64,000 nucleotides of DNA from Gp6-AA40 sp036742665. GTDB lineage: Bacteria > Acidobacteriota > Vicinamibacteria > Vicinamibacterales > UBA2999. Positions 18,696-27,500 of the stretch are shown here, piece by piece. The notes below the pieces were generated by a model. It did not search any database and was not told the origin of the DNA. It worked only from the letters and a program-made list of their open reading frames with translations. The stretch covers positions 1-64,000 of the forward strand of contig DAINQP010000003.1 of the NCBI GenBank assembly GCA_036742665.1, written 5' to 3'. The first letter of the stretch is position 1. Each line of letters begins with the position of its first letter. The position numbers and the translations under genes were made by a program.

Positions 18696-18723
18696 GTCGT
18701 AGGGCCGGTCGTTCCGAACCGGC
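18696..18723. repeat. REP-like element (family A), intergenic
   Basis: GTCGTAGGGCCGGTCGTTCC continues to GAACCGGC; GCCGGT and ACCGGC pair around an 8-base loop. It lies in the 46-base gap between the DUF6152 gene and the next exported gene. Confidence 0.6.
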
Positions 18724-18736
18724 AGTTGGAGCACGC

Positions 18737-19411
18737 ATGCGCGTCACCGCTCTCGTGTTCGGATTCCTGCTGATCGCCGGCACCGCCCGCGCGCAGGAAT
18801 GGGACGAGTACACCAGCCGTCCAGACGGGTTCCGCATCAACTTCCCTGGCACACCGAAGATCAGCGAGAGTACGTGGACGTCACAACTGAACTACGTGCT
18901 GCCTGATCGGATCTACAGCGCCGAGCGCGGTCGCGAGCGCTATTCGGTCACCGTCGTCGATTACAGCGGTATCGAGCAACAAGGCATCGAGCGTGCGAAG
19001 TCGTGTCCGCCCGGCAATGCCAACTGTCGCGCGAACGCACCGGCGACGCTGGGACCAGGCTACTCACATCACGACGAACGCGGAGCGATCGTTTACGCGA
19101 CCTTCAAGCTGCTGCAGCGCGATGCCAAGCTGAATTATCTGACCTGGGAATGGCAGGACCTCGTCGAAGGCCACATCGTGCAGCTCACCAATGCCGATCA
19201 GTCACGCACGTTCGCGTGGATCGGCATGCACCAGCACAAGCTGTACATCATCGAAGGCACGGTGCCCGCGGGTTTTCCCGAGCCCGGCCTGTTCCAGCAG
19301 TCGATGCAGTGGATCGACAAGAGTGGTAGGCCGATTCGCTATCAGACGCTGTACTCGAATTCATTCCACGCCTTCGGTATCTATCCGGTTCCCGCGATCG
19401 TCGGACAGTAA
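18737..19411 (+). CDS. exported protein of unknown function, paralogue of the gene at 20484
   Basis: A 224-residue protein with a signal peptide (cleavage after A-R-A, residue 20). It begins Q-E-W-D-E-Y-T-S-R-P-D-G-F-R-I-N-F-P-G-T-P-K-I and continues with V-V-D-Y-S-G-I-E, L-T-N-A-D-Q-S-R-T-F, H-Q-H-K-L-Y-I-I-E, P-E-P-G-L-F-Q-Q-S, and I-R-Y-Q-T-L-Y. The D-G-F...F-P-G-x-P block resembles domains found in other exported proteins of unknown role. It follows DUF6152 copy 1, mirroring the pair 20484/21223 in reverse gene order. No function is known to me. Confidence 0.75.
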   Translation: MRVTALVFGFLLIAGTARAQEWDEYTSRPDGFRINFPGTPKISESTWTSQLNYVLPDRIYSAERGRERYSVTVVDYSGIEQQGIERAKSCPPGNANCRANAPATLGPGYSHHDERGAIVYATFKLLQRDAKLNYLTWEWQDLVEGHIVQLTNADQSRTFAWIGMHQHKLYIIEGTVPAGFPEPGLFQQSMQWIDKSGRPIRYQTLYSNSFHAFGIYPVPAIVGQ

Positions 19412-19429
19412 GTCGCGCGCGTGCCCGTG

Positions 19430-20389
19430 CTATTGGCATCGGCTCGCGCCGGCAGTGTTTCCTTCGCGCGCGCCATCGCGGTAGATTTTGTGACAGTTCG
19501 CGCACGCCTCGTTGAGTTGCTCCGCCACCTTGTTCATCGCATCCACGCTTCTGGACTGTGACGCGCGATACGCGGCGCGGCTGACCTCAACCAGCGACGA
19601 GGTGTACTGCTTCCAGTCGGCGCGATCGACGGGCACCGGCCGGCCATTCTCACACCGGCGGCCCGGCACCAGGAACAGCGGCGCGGTTTCGATCATCGCC
19701 AGCGCCGCCTGATCGACCGCCGACCATCCGTAGTAGACCGTCGAGCCCCAGAGCACATAATCGAACGGGATCGGCATCGCCGGTTTGTCCTTCGCCGGAT
19801 CCTTCACCTGCACGTTGAAGAGGATGTTGGCGTTCGGGAACGTCACCGCGCGCATCAACTGCGCGAGGTTGGCGCTGGGCGCGAATGATGCCGTGCCACC
19901 GGTCGCCGACGCAGGAGCGGTGCGCGTCGGAAACGTGATTTGTCCCAGTTCGGCGGTGCCGAGATCCGACGGTCCTGATGGAAACGTGCCGCTGCGCAAA
20001 ATGAATGCGGTCAGGTCGATGGCTTGCGGCCGCCCCAGACTATCAGGCTGTCCCGGAGGCATGGTCTGTTCGATCTTGTTCACGAGATCGTTCAGGGGAC
20101 GTGCGCTCCACACGGCGAGAAACGCGTCGCCGGCGAGCGGCGGACCAACCACGCCCGCGAGCGTCGCCCCGTGACAATTGGCGCACAGCGTCTGATAGAG
20201 CTGCTGTCCCCGCGTGGCCTGAGTATCTGAATAGACACGATCGGCGATCGATCGCGCTTGACCATGGCCGGCCACCGACAGCGCGGCAATGAGCGCTCCG
20301 GCAGACGTGATTCCGGCCACGTGACGAGAGACGGCCGCGGCACCCCCTCGACGTCGCTCGGGGTGCCCTGAGCGCGAATCGAAGGGCAT
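19430..20389 (-). CDS. exported diheme cytochrome c: class I domain plus cytochrome c'-like domain
   Basis: About 319 residues. After a hydrophobic segment (residues 25-41) a class I heme site L-C-A-N-C-H-G (C69, C72, H73) is followed by T-M-P-P-G-Q-P with a likely axial Met110, as in c-type cytochromes used in periplasmic oxidations. A linker of about 150 residues leads to a second site C-A-N-C-H-K-I-Y-R (C296, C299, H300) at the C-terminus, placed as in four-helix class II (c'/c556-like) cytochromes. The predicted role is periplasmic electron transfer. The start region (20344-20386) is a REP-like element, so a downstream GTG may be the real start. It lies opposite to, and between, the two duplicated exported gene pairs. 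Confidence 0.82.
   Translation of the reverse strand: MPFDSRSGHPERRRGGAAAVSRHVAGITSAGALIAALSVAGHGQARSIADRVYSDTQATRGQQLYQTLCANCHGATLAGVVGPPLAGDAFLAVWSARPLNDLVNKIEQTMPPGQPDSLGRPQAIDLTAFILRSGTFPSGPSDLGTAELGQITFPTRTAPASATGGTASFAPSANLAQLMRAVTFPNANILFNVQVKDPAKDKPAMPIPFDYVLWGSTVYYGWSAVDQAALAMIETAPLFLVPGRRCENGRPVPVDRADWKQYTSSLVEVSRAAYRASQSRSVDAMNKVAEQLNEACANCHKIYRDGAREGNTAGASRCQ
20344..20386. repeat. REP-like element (family C) at the start of the cytochrome gene
   Basis: CCCTCGACGTCGCTCGGGGT and its imperfect inverted partner GCCCTGAGCGCGAATCGAAG bracket the cytochrome c start codon region. Related short copies occur at 28579-28600 and, decayed, at 55596-55625. Confidence 0.65.
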
Positions 20390-20483
20390 CACGCGCGGAT
20401 TATACGCTTGCGCGTAGCAGTCGTTTTCGGCAGTATCTCGACACCCTAGGACGTCGAGTTGCGGTTGAAGCCGAGGAGGACAC

Positions 20484-21209
20484 ATGCGCTTCAGACCCCT
20501 CATCCCCGTGGCGTTGATCGTCTGCGCCTCGCAGTCCGCTCTCGCGCAGGAGTGGACGCGCTTCGTCAGCCCTGAAGACGGATTCAGCGCGAACTATCCA
20601 GGCAAGCCGAAAATCGAGACCACCACCTACCTGAGTGAATACCGCCAGACGCTCCCCGCCAAGGTGTATAACGCGGCCGATGCGCTCGGGCGTTATACAA
20701 CGACCGTGGTGGACTATCGCGGCATCGAAAAGCTCCATGCCGACCGCGCCGCGAAATGCCAGGCTTCGAAAGGCGCCAATCAGCAGGACGGCGACACCTG
20801 CCAAAACGACTTCCGTGTAGACGTCGCCGGCGCGACCGATCACGCGGTCTGGAACTACTTGAAGCGTGACGGCGTGAAGATCACGCACTACATGTTTTAT
20901 TTCGTCGAGCTCGTGTCTGGTCGCGCGCTGCAGATGACCAACGCGGACAAGACGCGTTCGTTCGCGGCGATTCATCAGCACGCCGGGCGTCTCTACATCC
21001 ACGAGGCGACGGTATCCCCGGGCATGCCCGAGCCGATTCTGTTCATGCAGTCGCTGGCGTGGGCCGACGACAAGGGATTGGCGATCCGCTATCGCACGCT
21101 CTACACCGAAGGGTACGGCGAGTGGAAGTTTCCACACGAGCCTCCGCCTTTCACCGTTCGCGATCTCAACACGTCCATCGATGGGACCGTGGTGCGGCCA
21201 CCGCGGTGA
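20484..21209 (+). CDS. exported protein of unknown function, paralogue of the gene at 18737
   Basis: A 241-residue protein with a signal peptide (cleavage after A-L-A, residue 21) and mature start Q-E-W-T-R-F-V-S-P-E-D-G-F-S-A-N-Y-P-G-K-P-K-I. It shares with 18737 the blocks V-V-D-Y-R-G-I-E, M-T-N-A-D-K-T-R-S-F, H-Q-H-A-G-R-L-Y-I, M-P-E-P-I-L-F-M-Q-S and I-R-Y-R-T-L-Y, so the two are clear paralogues. It has an extra proline-rich tail of about 20 residues. A strong GAGGAGG lies 5 bases before the ATG. DUF6152 copy 2 follows after 13 bases, so the two are surely co-transcribed. Function unknown. Confidence 0.77.
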   Translation: MRFRPLIPVALIVCASQSALAQEWTRFVSPEDGFSANYPGKPKIETTTYLSEYRQTLPAKVYNAADALGRYTTTVVDYRGIEKLHADRAAKCQASKGANQQDGDTCQNDFRVDVAGATDHAVWNYLKRDGVKITHYMFYFVELVSGRALQMTNADKTRSFAAIHQHAGRLYIHEATVSPGMPEPILFMQSLAWADDKGLAIRYRTLYTEGYGEWKFPHEPPPFTVRDLNTSIDGTVVRPPR

Positions 21210-21222
21210 GAGGAGGCGTGAC

Positions 21223-21600
21223 GTGCAACTCAGAGCTTTCGGCGCAGCCGTCTTGTGTGCGGCGGCACTCAACGTCGTGGTGTCCGCTCATCACTCGCAC
21301 GGCAACTACGACGTCACTACCTGGACGGTCATGGAAGGCACCGTCAAACAGATCGTCTTCATCGTCCCCCACTCGATTGTCTATATCGACGTCAAGGGCG
21401 AGACATGGGCGCTCGAGGCGACCAACCCGCAGGGTATCTTTCTGCGCGGCGTCAAGAAGGAAGACGTGCAGGTCGGCGACACCATCAAGGTGCGGTGTCA
21501 TCTGCTTCGCGATGGCGGCAGAGGCTGCCTGCTCGGCTTCGTGACGCCGATGCACGGCGACAAGGCCCGCGGCCACGGCGTCGAGCTCGAGTGGGACTGA
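21223..21600 (+). CDS. DUF6152 family exported protein (copy 2)
   Basis: About 125 residues from a GTG at 21223, chosen because AGGAGG lies at 21211-21216 and the protein then starts with a normal signal peptide ending S-A-H-H-S-H-G-N-Y-D. It shares W-A-L-E-A-T and the R-C-H-L-L-R-D-x-x-x-G-C-L-L-G-F motif with copy 1. The two Cys and the His could bind a metal or form a disulfide; this is not established. The open frame upstream to 21181 overlaps the preceding gene and is not needed. Confidence 0.8.
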   Translation: MQLRAFGAAVLCAAALNVVVSAHHSHGNYDVTTWTVMEGTVKQIVFIVPHSIVYIDVKGETWALEATNPQGIFLRGVKKEDVQVGDTIKVRCHLLRDGGRGCLLGFVTPMHGDKARGHGVELEWD

Positions 21601-21625
21601 CGTCCAAACGTTCACGATGGTGGAC

Positions 21626-23128
21626 TTAGTGACTTTCGCCGGAGTCGATCCGGCGACCCGTCAGCAGTAGCGGTGCTGTAGGGCCGGTCCTTTCCGCCTT
21701 CGCCAAGGCTACGGCGGACCCGCCTTCGTCCGCGCGCGGCTCCCTGGGTTCCGACGCGGTAACCTTGGAGAGCACGCCCTCGAGAAGCGGCGTCATCACC
21801 GCCAGCCGCTTCGCCCGAATCACCATGTCCCAGAGCGGCTCGAACTTCTTCCACCCCGCCGCATAGAAGAAATGTTTCGCCTGATGCTTCACTGACTCGT
21901 GCGAGCGCGCGCCGCGCGCGATCGACGACCATCGGTAGAAGTCTCGATAGGCGCGGTCGTAGCCTGCCTTGAGCGCCGCCGCCGTGAGACGGGCTGGCCG
22001 ATACACGACGTGACGCGTGTCGTACAAGTCCCAGTCGCGCGTCGTGATCCGGGCGTCTGTTTCCATCCGCGCGAAGAGTCTCGTACCGGGATACGGCGTC
22101 TGGATGTGGTACGTCGCTGTCGTCAGACCGTGCTCGATGCCCCATTCGACGGTCCGCTCGAAGACCGTCTCGTCATCGTCATCCATGCCGAAGACAAAGC
22201 TGCCGTTGATCATGACGCCGACGTCGTGCAGCCGCTTCGCAACCGCGGCATAGTCGCGATTGAGATTCTGGCGCTTGTTGCTCTCGACAAGATTGCTCGG
22301 CGCCAGCGTCTCGAAGCCGACGAACAGGCTGCGCAGCCCAGCGTCCGCCGCGCGCTCGACGATGTCGCCGCGAAGGATAGAGTCCACCGTTGCCGCACCT
22401 TGAAACAGCCGGCCCATGCCGCGCATGCCATCGAACAGCGCGGCCGCGAACCGGCGATCGCCGAAGAGATGGTCGTCGAGGAAATACAGATGACGGCCCG
22501 GCAGTCGCTCGATCTCGGCCAACGCGTCTTCGACGCGTTGGGTGTAGAACGAACGGCCTCCCGCGAAGAACGCGTCCTTGTAGCAGAAGTCGCAGTGCTG
22601 CGGACAGCCGCGGGTGACGACGATCGAGTTGGGAACCAGGTAGGCGTGGCGCCGAATCAGATCGCGACGGATCGGCGGCACGCGCTCGAGCGTGCGCCCT
22701 GACGTGGACACGTAGCGTGGCAGCGCCTGCCGGGTGCGAAAGTCGGCGAGAAACTGCGGGAACGTCTGCTCGCCAGGTCCGAGGACAATCACATCGGCAT
22801 GCGACGCGGCCTCGTCGGGCAGCGCCGTGACATGCAATCCACCAAGCGCCACGAAGACGCCTGTGCGCCGATACGCATCGGCCAGTGCGTAGGCTCGCCT
22901 GGCATTCGTGATGTAGACCTGGATGACGACGAGGTCTGGGCGATCGTCGGCGTCAACGCGCTCGACGTGCTCGTCAACGATGACGGCCTCGTCATCGTCA
23001 CGCAGGTAGGCGGCGAGGGTGGCGAGGCCGAGCGGCGGAAACAATGAGTACTTGATGGGACGCCAGAACGGACCGGTCGCCTCGGTCAGCGCCGGCAGGA
23101 TGAACTTCACGCGAAGGCGATCAGGCAT
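21626..23128 (-). CDS. B12-binding domain radical SAM protein
   Basis: About 500 residues. The N-terminal part is a cobalamin-binding Rossmann-like domain (G-G-L-H-V-T-A-L-P-D-E-A and V-L-G-P-G-E-Q-T-F). The radical SAM domain has R-G-C-P-Q-H-C-D-F-C-Y, the CxxxCxxC cluster motif, and G-F-E-T-L-A-P and Y-P-G-T-R-L-F later in the barrel. This class does methylations, ring contractions and other radical chemistry, often on lipids or natural products; the substrate here is unknown. The last about 35 residues are encoded by a REP-like element (21678-21735) and are probably not functional. The ATG at 23128 is chosen because the family starts about here; the frame is open to 23209. Confidence 0.87.
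   Translation of the reverse strand: MPDRLRVKFILPALTEATGPFWRPIKYSLFPPLGLATLAAYLRDDDEAVIVDEHVERVDADDRPDLVVIQVYITNARRAYALADAYRRTGVFVALGGLHVTALPDEAASHADVIVLGPGEQTFPQFLADFRTRQALPRYVSTSGRTLERVPPIRRDLIRRHAYLVPNSIVVTRGCPQHCDFCYKDAFFAGGRSFYTQRVEDALAEIERLPGRHLYFLDDHLFGDRRFAAALFDGMRGMGRLFQGAATVDSILRGDIVERAADAGLRSLFVGFETLAPSNLVESNKRQNLNRDYAAVAKRLHDVGVMINGSFVFGMDDDDETVFERTVEWGIEHGLTTATYHIQTPYPGTRLFARMETDARITTRDWDLYDTRHVVYRPARLTAAALKAGYDRAYRDFYRWSSIARGARSHESVKHQAKHFFYAAGWKKFEPLWDMVIRAKRLAVMTPLLEGVLSKVTASEPREPRADEGGSAVALAKAERTGPTAPLLLTGRRIDSGESH
21678..21735. repeat. REP-like element (family A) in the 3' end of the radical SAM gene
   Basis: GTAGGGCCGGTCCTTTCCGC, then CTTCGCCAAGGCTAC, then GGCGGACC. TCCGCC (21693-21698) pairs with GGCGGA (21713-21718). 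It is read on the minus strand as an Ala/Lys/Glu-rich tail (A-L-A-K-A-E-R-T-G-P-T-A-P). Confidence 0.75.
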
Positions 23129-23276
23129 TCGTAGGCAAGTTCTTTGTATCACAAAGCTGGCGGCCTCCGAAGTCTCGGCGTGCTCGGCAATCGACGGTCG
23201 CACCCACACCCTTCTGGTATAGGCTTAGGCCCCGCGGGCACGATCTCAGCGACTAATTTTCACGGGGAGGACGGTA

Positions 23277-26200
23277 ATGCGGATATTCGTTGCGCGCCTG
23301 ATCGTGCTGGCAGGCGTGCTCCTTCTTCCGGCGTCTGCATTTGCGCAAGCATCGATCGCCGGTACCACCAAAGACGCGTCCGGCGCAGTGCTGCCCGGCG
23401 TCACTGTCGAGGCGTCGAGCCCGGTTCTCATTGAAAAGGTCCGCACGACGGTCAGCGATGACCGCGGCCTCTACCGCATCGTCAACCTGCCGCCCGGCAC
23501 CTACGTTGTGACGTTTACGCTGCAGGGCTTTAACATCGTGAAACGTAACGGGGTCGAGTTGACCGGATCCTTCACCGCAGTGATCGACGCCGACCTCGCG
23601 GTCGGTGGGCTCACCGAAACGATCACCGTGACCGGCGCCTCACCGATCGTCGACGTCACGAGCGTCAGACGTCAAACAACGATCAGCAGTGAGATGCTCA
23701 CATCGATTCCCACTGCGCGCTCGTGGGCGGCGACGGCGCTCTTGATTCCCGGCATCGTGACAATTGGTGGCAGTCCCCCGGACGTCCAGGTGACACCGCA
23801 GATGACGGTGTTCGGCGGCGCTGGCGGACGCAACAACGAAGGCCGCATGCAGGTGGACGGCTTGAACACCGGCGCAGGACTCGGCGGCAGCGGCGTCTCG
23901 ACCTACGTCGCGGATATCTCGAACGCGCAGGAAGTCGTGACGACGACGTCGGGCGGCCTTGGTGAGGCCGAAGTCGGCGGCCCCACGCTCAGCATCATTC
24001 CGAAGAGCGGCGGCAACACGCTCGCCGGCAACATCTATGCGTCTGGAACGGGCGGCGGGATGGTGGGCAGCAACTACAGTCCTGAGCTAGAAGCCGCAGG
24101 GTTGACGACTCCAGGCACGCTGCTCAAACAGTGGGACTTTACGTTCGGCGTGGGAGGCCCCATCCTGAAGGACCGCCTGTGGTATCGCGTTGCGGCCCGG
24201 GACGAAGGACAGCACCGCAAGATTCCCAACATCTACCCCAATCTCAATGCCGGCACGGCCGATAGATTCTATCTGCCCGATCGCACCAAGGAAGTGCGCG
24301 GTGCCGAAAGCTGGCGCTTGTACACGATGCGCCTGACGTTCCAGGCGACGTCGAAAGACAAGATCAACGTTCATTGGGACGAGCAGCACGCGTGCAACGG
24401 CGCGACGTTCAACACCAGTGAGGATGGCTGCCGGCAGCAACCAGACAGCGGCAACCGAATCGGTCCGCTCGGACTCGGCGGACTCAGCCCAACGACGTCA
24501 CCAGAGCTTGGCCAGTATCTCAACGCTCACCCGCGCGTCCGTCAGGTGACGTGGTCGGAAACGGCGACGAACAAGATGCTGTTCGAAGCAGGTTTCGGCG
24601 CGTATCAGGCGCCCTTCGGCCCCTATGAAAGTCCTGGTAATACCACGCGACCGTTTGCGCGCGTCACCGAGCAGTGCGCGGCGGGCTGCACAGCGAATGG
24701 CGGCATCCCCAACCTTACGTATCGCTCGCAGAACTGGTCCGATAGCTGGGACGCGCAGTACACGTGGCGCGCGTCGGTCTCCTACGTGACTGGTGCACAC
24801 AATCTGAAGGTGGGCTACGGCGGTGTCGCGCTGGTGTCGGACCTGCAGGGCTTCACCAACGACAACAACTTGAGCTACACGGTCAACAACGGCGTGCCGA
24901 TCTCGCTGACCCAGAGCCTGCTGCCGTTCACCACGAGCTACCGAACGCGCAACATGTCGATCTTCGTGCAGGATCAGTGGACGCGCGGGCGGATGACGCT
25001 GCAAGGCGCGCTGCGCTTCGATCGCAACTGGAGCAAGTTCCCGGAACAGCGCATCGGCCCGACCAACTTCCTCTCGACCCCGATCGTGTTCCCCGAGACC
25101 GACGGCGTCACTGGCTACAAGGACATCTCACCACGCGGCGGCGTCGCCTATGACCTGTTCGGCAACGGCAAGACCTCGTTGAAGGTGAACTTCGGCAAGT
25201 ATCTCGAGCCGACCAGCAACAACAACAACTACATCCTGTCGAACCCGATCGGCCGCATTGCCACGACCACTTCCCGCTCGTGGACCGACACCAACAACAA
25301 CTTCTTGCCGGACTGCGATTTGAGGAGCCCGGCTGCACAGAGCCCCGCAACGACCGGCTCAGTTGATACCTGCGGTGCGATGAACAGTTCGACGTTCGGC
25401 ACGACGGCGCTGACCACCGCTGCGATCGATCCGAAGATTCTCGAGGGCTGGGGCGTGCGTTCGAACGACTGGCAGATTGGCGTCTCGGTCCAGCAGCAGG
25501 TGCTGCCCCGCGTGTCAGTCGAGGTCGGCTACTTCCGCCGCTGGCTGAACAACTTCACGATCACCGACAACCTGGCGGTGGGTCCGAACGACTTCACCCA
25601 GTACAGCATCACCGCGCCGGCGTATGCGGATCTGCCGGGCGGCGGCAACTACCCCGTGAACGGACTCTACAACGTCGTGCAGGACAAGTTCGGCCAGACG
25701 AGCAACAACATCACGCTCGCTGACGATATCGGCGATCAGTACCAGACCTACAACGGCATGCTGCTCAATGTCAGTGCGAGGCTTGGCCAGGGCCTGCAGT
25801 TCCAGGGCGGCTTCGGCATGGGGAAGACCGTGCAAGACAACTGCGAGGTGCGCGCGCAGGTGCCGGAGTTGACCACGGGCGCGGGCGTCAGCCCCGCGGT
25901 GAACCCGGGCAACCCGTACTGTCACAGCGATCCCGGCCTCATCACGAGAGCCACGGCGCTCGGCAGCTACATCATCCCGAAGATCGACGTGTCGATCGCG
26001 GGAACGCTGCGCAGCGATCAGGGCGGCGTGCTGGCGGCCAACTGGAATGCACCGGTCGCGCTCGTCTCGGCGGCGCTGGGACGTCCGGCCGCGGTCGTCG
26101 GGACGACGGTGCCGATCAACCTCGTGGCGCCCGGCGAAGTCTGGGGCGATCGCGTCAACGCGTTCGATCTGCGATTCGGCAAGATTCTCAGGTTCGGCCG

Positions 26201-26372
26201 CACGCGCTACAACGTCGGGATCGACGTCATCAACGTCACGAACTCAGACGCGACGTTGACGTACAACCAGACGTTCAACACCAACCCGGCCACGCCGGCG
26301 CAGCGCTGGCTCGCGCCGACGTCGGTGCTCACGCCGCGCTTCGTGAAGATCGGCGCGCAGATCGATTTCTAA
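23277..26372 (+). CDS. TonB-dependent receptor with carboxypeptidase-regulatory-like domain
   Basis: A 1031-residue outer-membrane protein: signal peptide (cleavage after F-A-Q-A, residue 25), a carboxypeptidase-regulatory-like beta-sandwich (S-I-A-G-T-T-K-D-A-S-G-A-V-L-P-G-V-T-V), a plug domain (about residues 110-240 with V-T-G-A-S-P-I-V-D-V and G-G-R-N-N-E-G-R-M-Q-V-D-G), and a 22-strand-type barrel ending V-K-I-G-A-Q-I-D-F with terminal Phe. This Oar-like form is typical of Acidobacteriota and imports large or complexed substrates with TonB energy. GGGGAGG precedes the ATG. The SMP-30-like protein gene follows after 71 bases and is probably in the same operon. A paralogue lies at 55766. 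Confidence 0.92.
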   Translation: MRIFVARLIVLAGVLLLPASAFAQASIAGTTKDASGAVLPGVTVEASSPVLIEKVRTTVSDDRGLYRIVNLPPGTYVVTFTLQGFNIVKRNGVELTGSFTAVIDADLAVGGLTETITVTGASPIVDVTSVRRQTTISSEMLTSIPTARSWAATALLIPGIVTIGGSPPDVQVTPQMTVFGGAGGRNNEGRMQVDGLNTGAGLGGSGVSTYVADISNAQEVVTTTSGGLGEAEVGGPTLSIIPKSGGNTLAGNIYASGTGGGMVGSNYSPELEAAGLTTPGTLLKQWDFTFGVGGPILKDRLWYRVAARDEGQHRKIPNIYPNLNAGTADRFYLPDRTKEVRGAESWRLYTMRLTFQATSKDKINVHWDEQHACNGATFNTSEDGCRQQPDSGNRIGPLGLGGLSPTTSPELGQYLNAHPRVRQVTWSETATNKMLFEAGFGAYQAPFGPYESPGNTTRPFARVTEQCAAGCTANGGIPNLTYRSQNWSDSWDAQYTWRASVSYVTGAHNLKVGYGGVALVSDLQGFTNDNNLSYTVNNGVPISLTQSLLPFTTSYRTRNMSIFVQDQWTRGRMTLQGALRFDRNWSKFPEQRIGPTNFLSTPIVFPETDGVTGYKDISPRGGVAYDLFGNGKTSLKVNFGKYLEPTSNNNNYILSNPIGRIATTTSRSWTDTNNNFLPDCDLRSPAAQSPATTGSVDTCGAMNSSTFGTTALTTAAIDPKILEGWGVRSNDWQIGVSVQQQVLPRVSVEVGYFRRWLNNFTITDNLAVGPNDFTQYSITAPAYADLPGGGNYPVNGLYNVVQDKFGQTSNNITLADDIGDQYQTYNGMLLNVSARLGQGLQFQGGFGMGKTVQDNCEVRAQVPELTTGAGVSPAVNPGNPYCHSDPGLITRATALGSYIIPKIDVSIAGTLRSDQGGVLAANWNAPVALVSAALGRPAAVVGTTVPINLVAPGEVWGDRVNAFDLRFGKILRFGRTRYNVGIDVINVTNSDATLTYNQTFNTNPATPAQRWLAPTSVLTPRFVKIGAQIDF

Positions 26373-26443
26373 TCGTTCGGAGGGGCGAGGCATGCCTCGT
26401 CCCTCCGCTGATGACCTCATACATTCGTTGCATGGAGACCTCA

Positions 26444-27487
26444 ATGAGACAGTTCGCGACGTGGACGACCGCTGCAGGCGCTCTTGTGATCGGGATCGTG
26501 GCTGGTGCATCGGCGCAACAACCGGCCGCGCCCCCTGGCCCACAGCCGTACTCGGTCGGCAATCGGCTGGGCATGCCGATCAACCCGGCACCCGACGGCA
26601 AGTTCGACCCGATGTCGAAGAACGTGAAGGTCTACGGCGCGATCTACTCGGCCGAGAGCTGCTCGTATGACCCGACTCGCAACGTGATCGTCGTGCCGAA
26701 CCGCGGCGTCGGCCAGAACGTGCAGACCAACAACGCGTGGATCTCGTTCATCAATCACGACGGGTCAGTGCACACGGCGCGCTGGGTCGGCATTCAAAAT
26801 CCTGGCGACCAGCGCTCCACGATGAAGCCGGCGCTGGTCCTGAACGAGCCGCTCGGCAGCGACATCGCCAATGACGTGCTCTATCTCGCGGATCGCGATG
26901 GCGGCACGAGCCCGACCGATCCCGCTATCTCGGTGATTCGCAAGTTCGACATGAAGACGGGCATGCCAGCCGGCGAGGTCAAGATCGAGAAATCAACCGG
27001 CTTCAACGACATTGAAGTCGCTGACGACGGCACCATCTACGCGACGCAGACTGGCGCCGGCGGACAGAACCCCGATGCGACGACGTGGCAGGTGTGGAAG
27101 ATCGCGCCGAGCGGCAGCGCATCGATCTTCATTCAGGGCGCACCACTGCGTCAGCCGAACGGCATCGCCTTCGACGAAAAGGGCAACATCGTCGTCGTCA
27201 ACATCGGCAACAACGAGGTGCTGACATTCGGTCAGGACGGCAAGCTGCTGAAGACGGAAATGGCCGTACAGGCCGGCAACGATGGCCTCGTGATCATGAA
27301 AGATGGCACGAAGTACGTGAGCAGCGTCGTGAATGGCGGCGTGTCGCGAATCAAGCCCGGCAAGCCGGCCGAGTTGATTGCGCAGAACATACCGAACCCG
27401 GCGTCGATGTGCTACGACGCGGGCGCGAATCAGTTGGTGATTCCTATGAACGCCAACAATGGGCTGGCGTTTATTTCATTGCGCTAG
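26444..27487 (+). CDS. exported SMP-30/gluconolactonase-like beta-propeller protein
   Basis: About 347 residues with a signal peptide (cleavage after A-S-A-Q, residue 24). Repeated beta-propeller blades include G-F-N-D-I-E-V-A-D-D-G-T-I-Y-A-T, L-R-Q-P-N-G-I-A-F-D-E-K-G-N-I-V-V-V-N and Q-A-G-N-D-G-L-V-I-M-K-D-G-T-K-Y. The P-N-G-I-A-F-D motif is the common SMP-30/gluconolactonase metal-site signature; a lactonase role is possible but not shown. The start was set at 26444 because GGAGA lies 8 bases upstream and it gives the cleanest signal peptide; ATGs at 26411 and 26432 are alternatives. It sits directly behind the TonB receptor and may act on the imported compound in the periplasm. Confidence 0.78.
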   Translation: MRQFATWTTAAGALVIGIVAGASAQQPAAPPGPQPYSVGNRLGMPINPAPDGKFDPMSKNVKVYGAIYSAESCSYDPTRNVIVVPNRGVGQNVQTNNAWISFINHDGSVHTARWVGIQNPGDQRSTMKPALVLNEPLGSDIANDVLYLADRDGGTSPTDPAISVIRKFDMKTGMPAGEVKIEKSTGFNDIEVADDGTIYATQTGAGGQNPDATTWQVWKIAPSGSASIFIQGAPLRQPNGIAFDEKGNIVVVNIGNNEVLTFGQDGKLLKTEMAVQAGNDGLVIMKDGTKYVSSVVNGGVSRIKPGKPAELIAQNIPNPASMCYDAGANQLVIPMNANNGLAFISLR

Positions 27488-27500
27488 CCTAGCAACGAAG

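Noticed and set aside
20400..21272. Reverse frame of 290 residues opposite the 20484 gene
   Set aside because: The forward gene has a strong ribosome binding site, a signal peptide and a paralogue; the reverse frame shows no motif.
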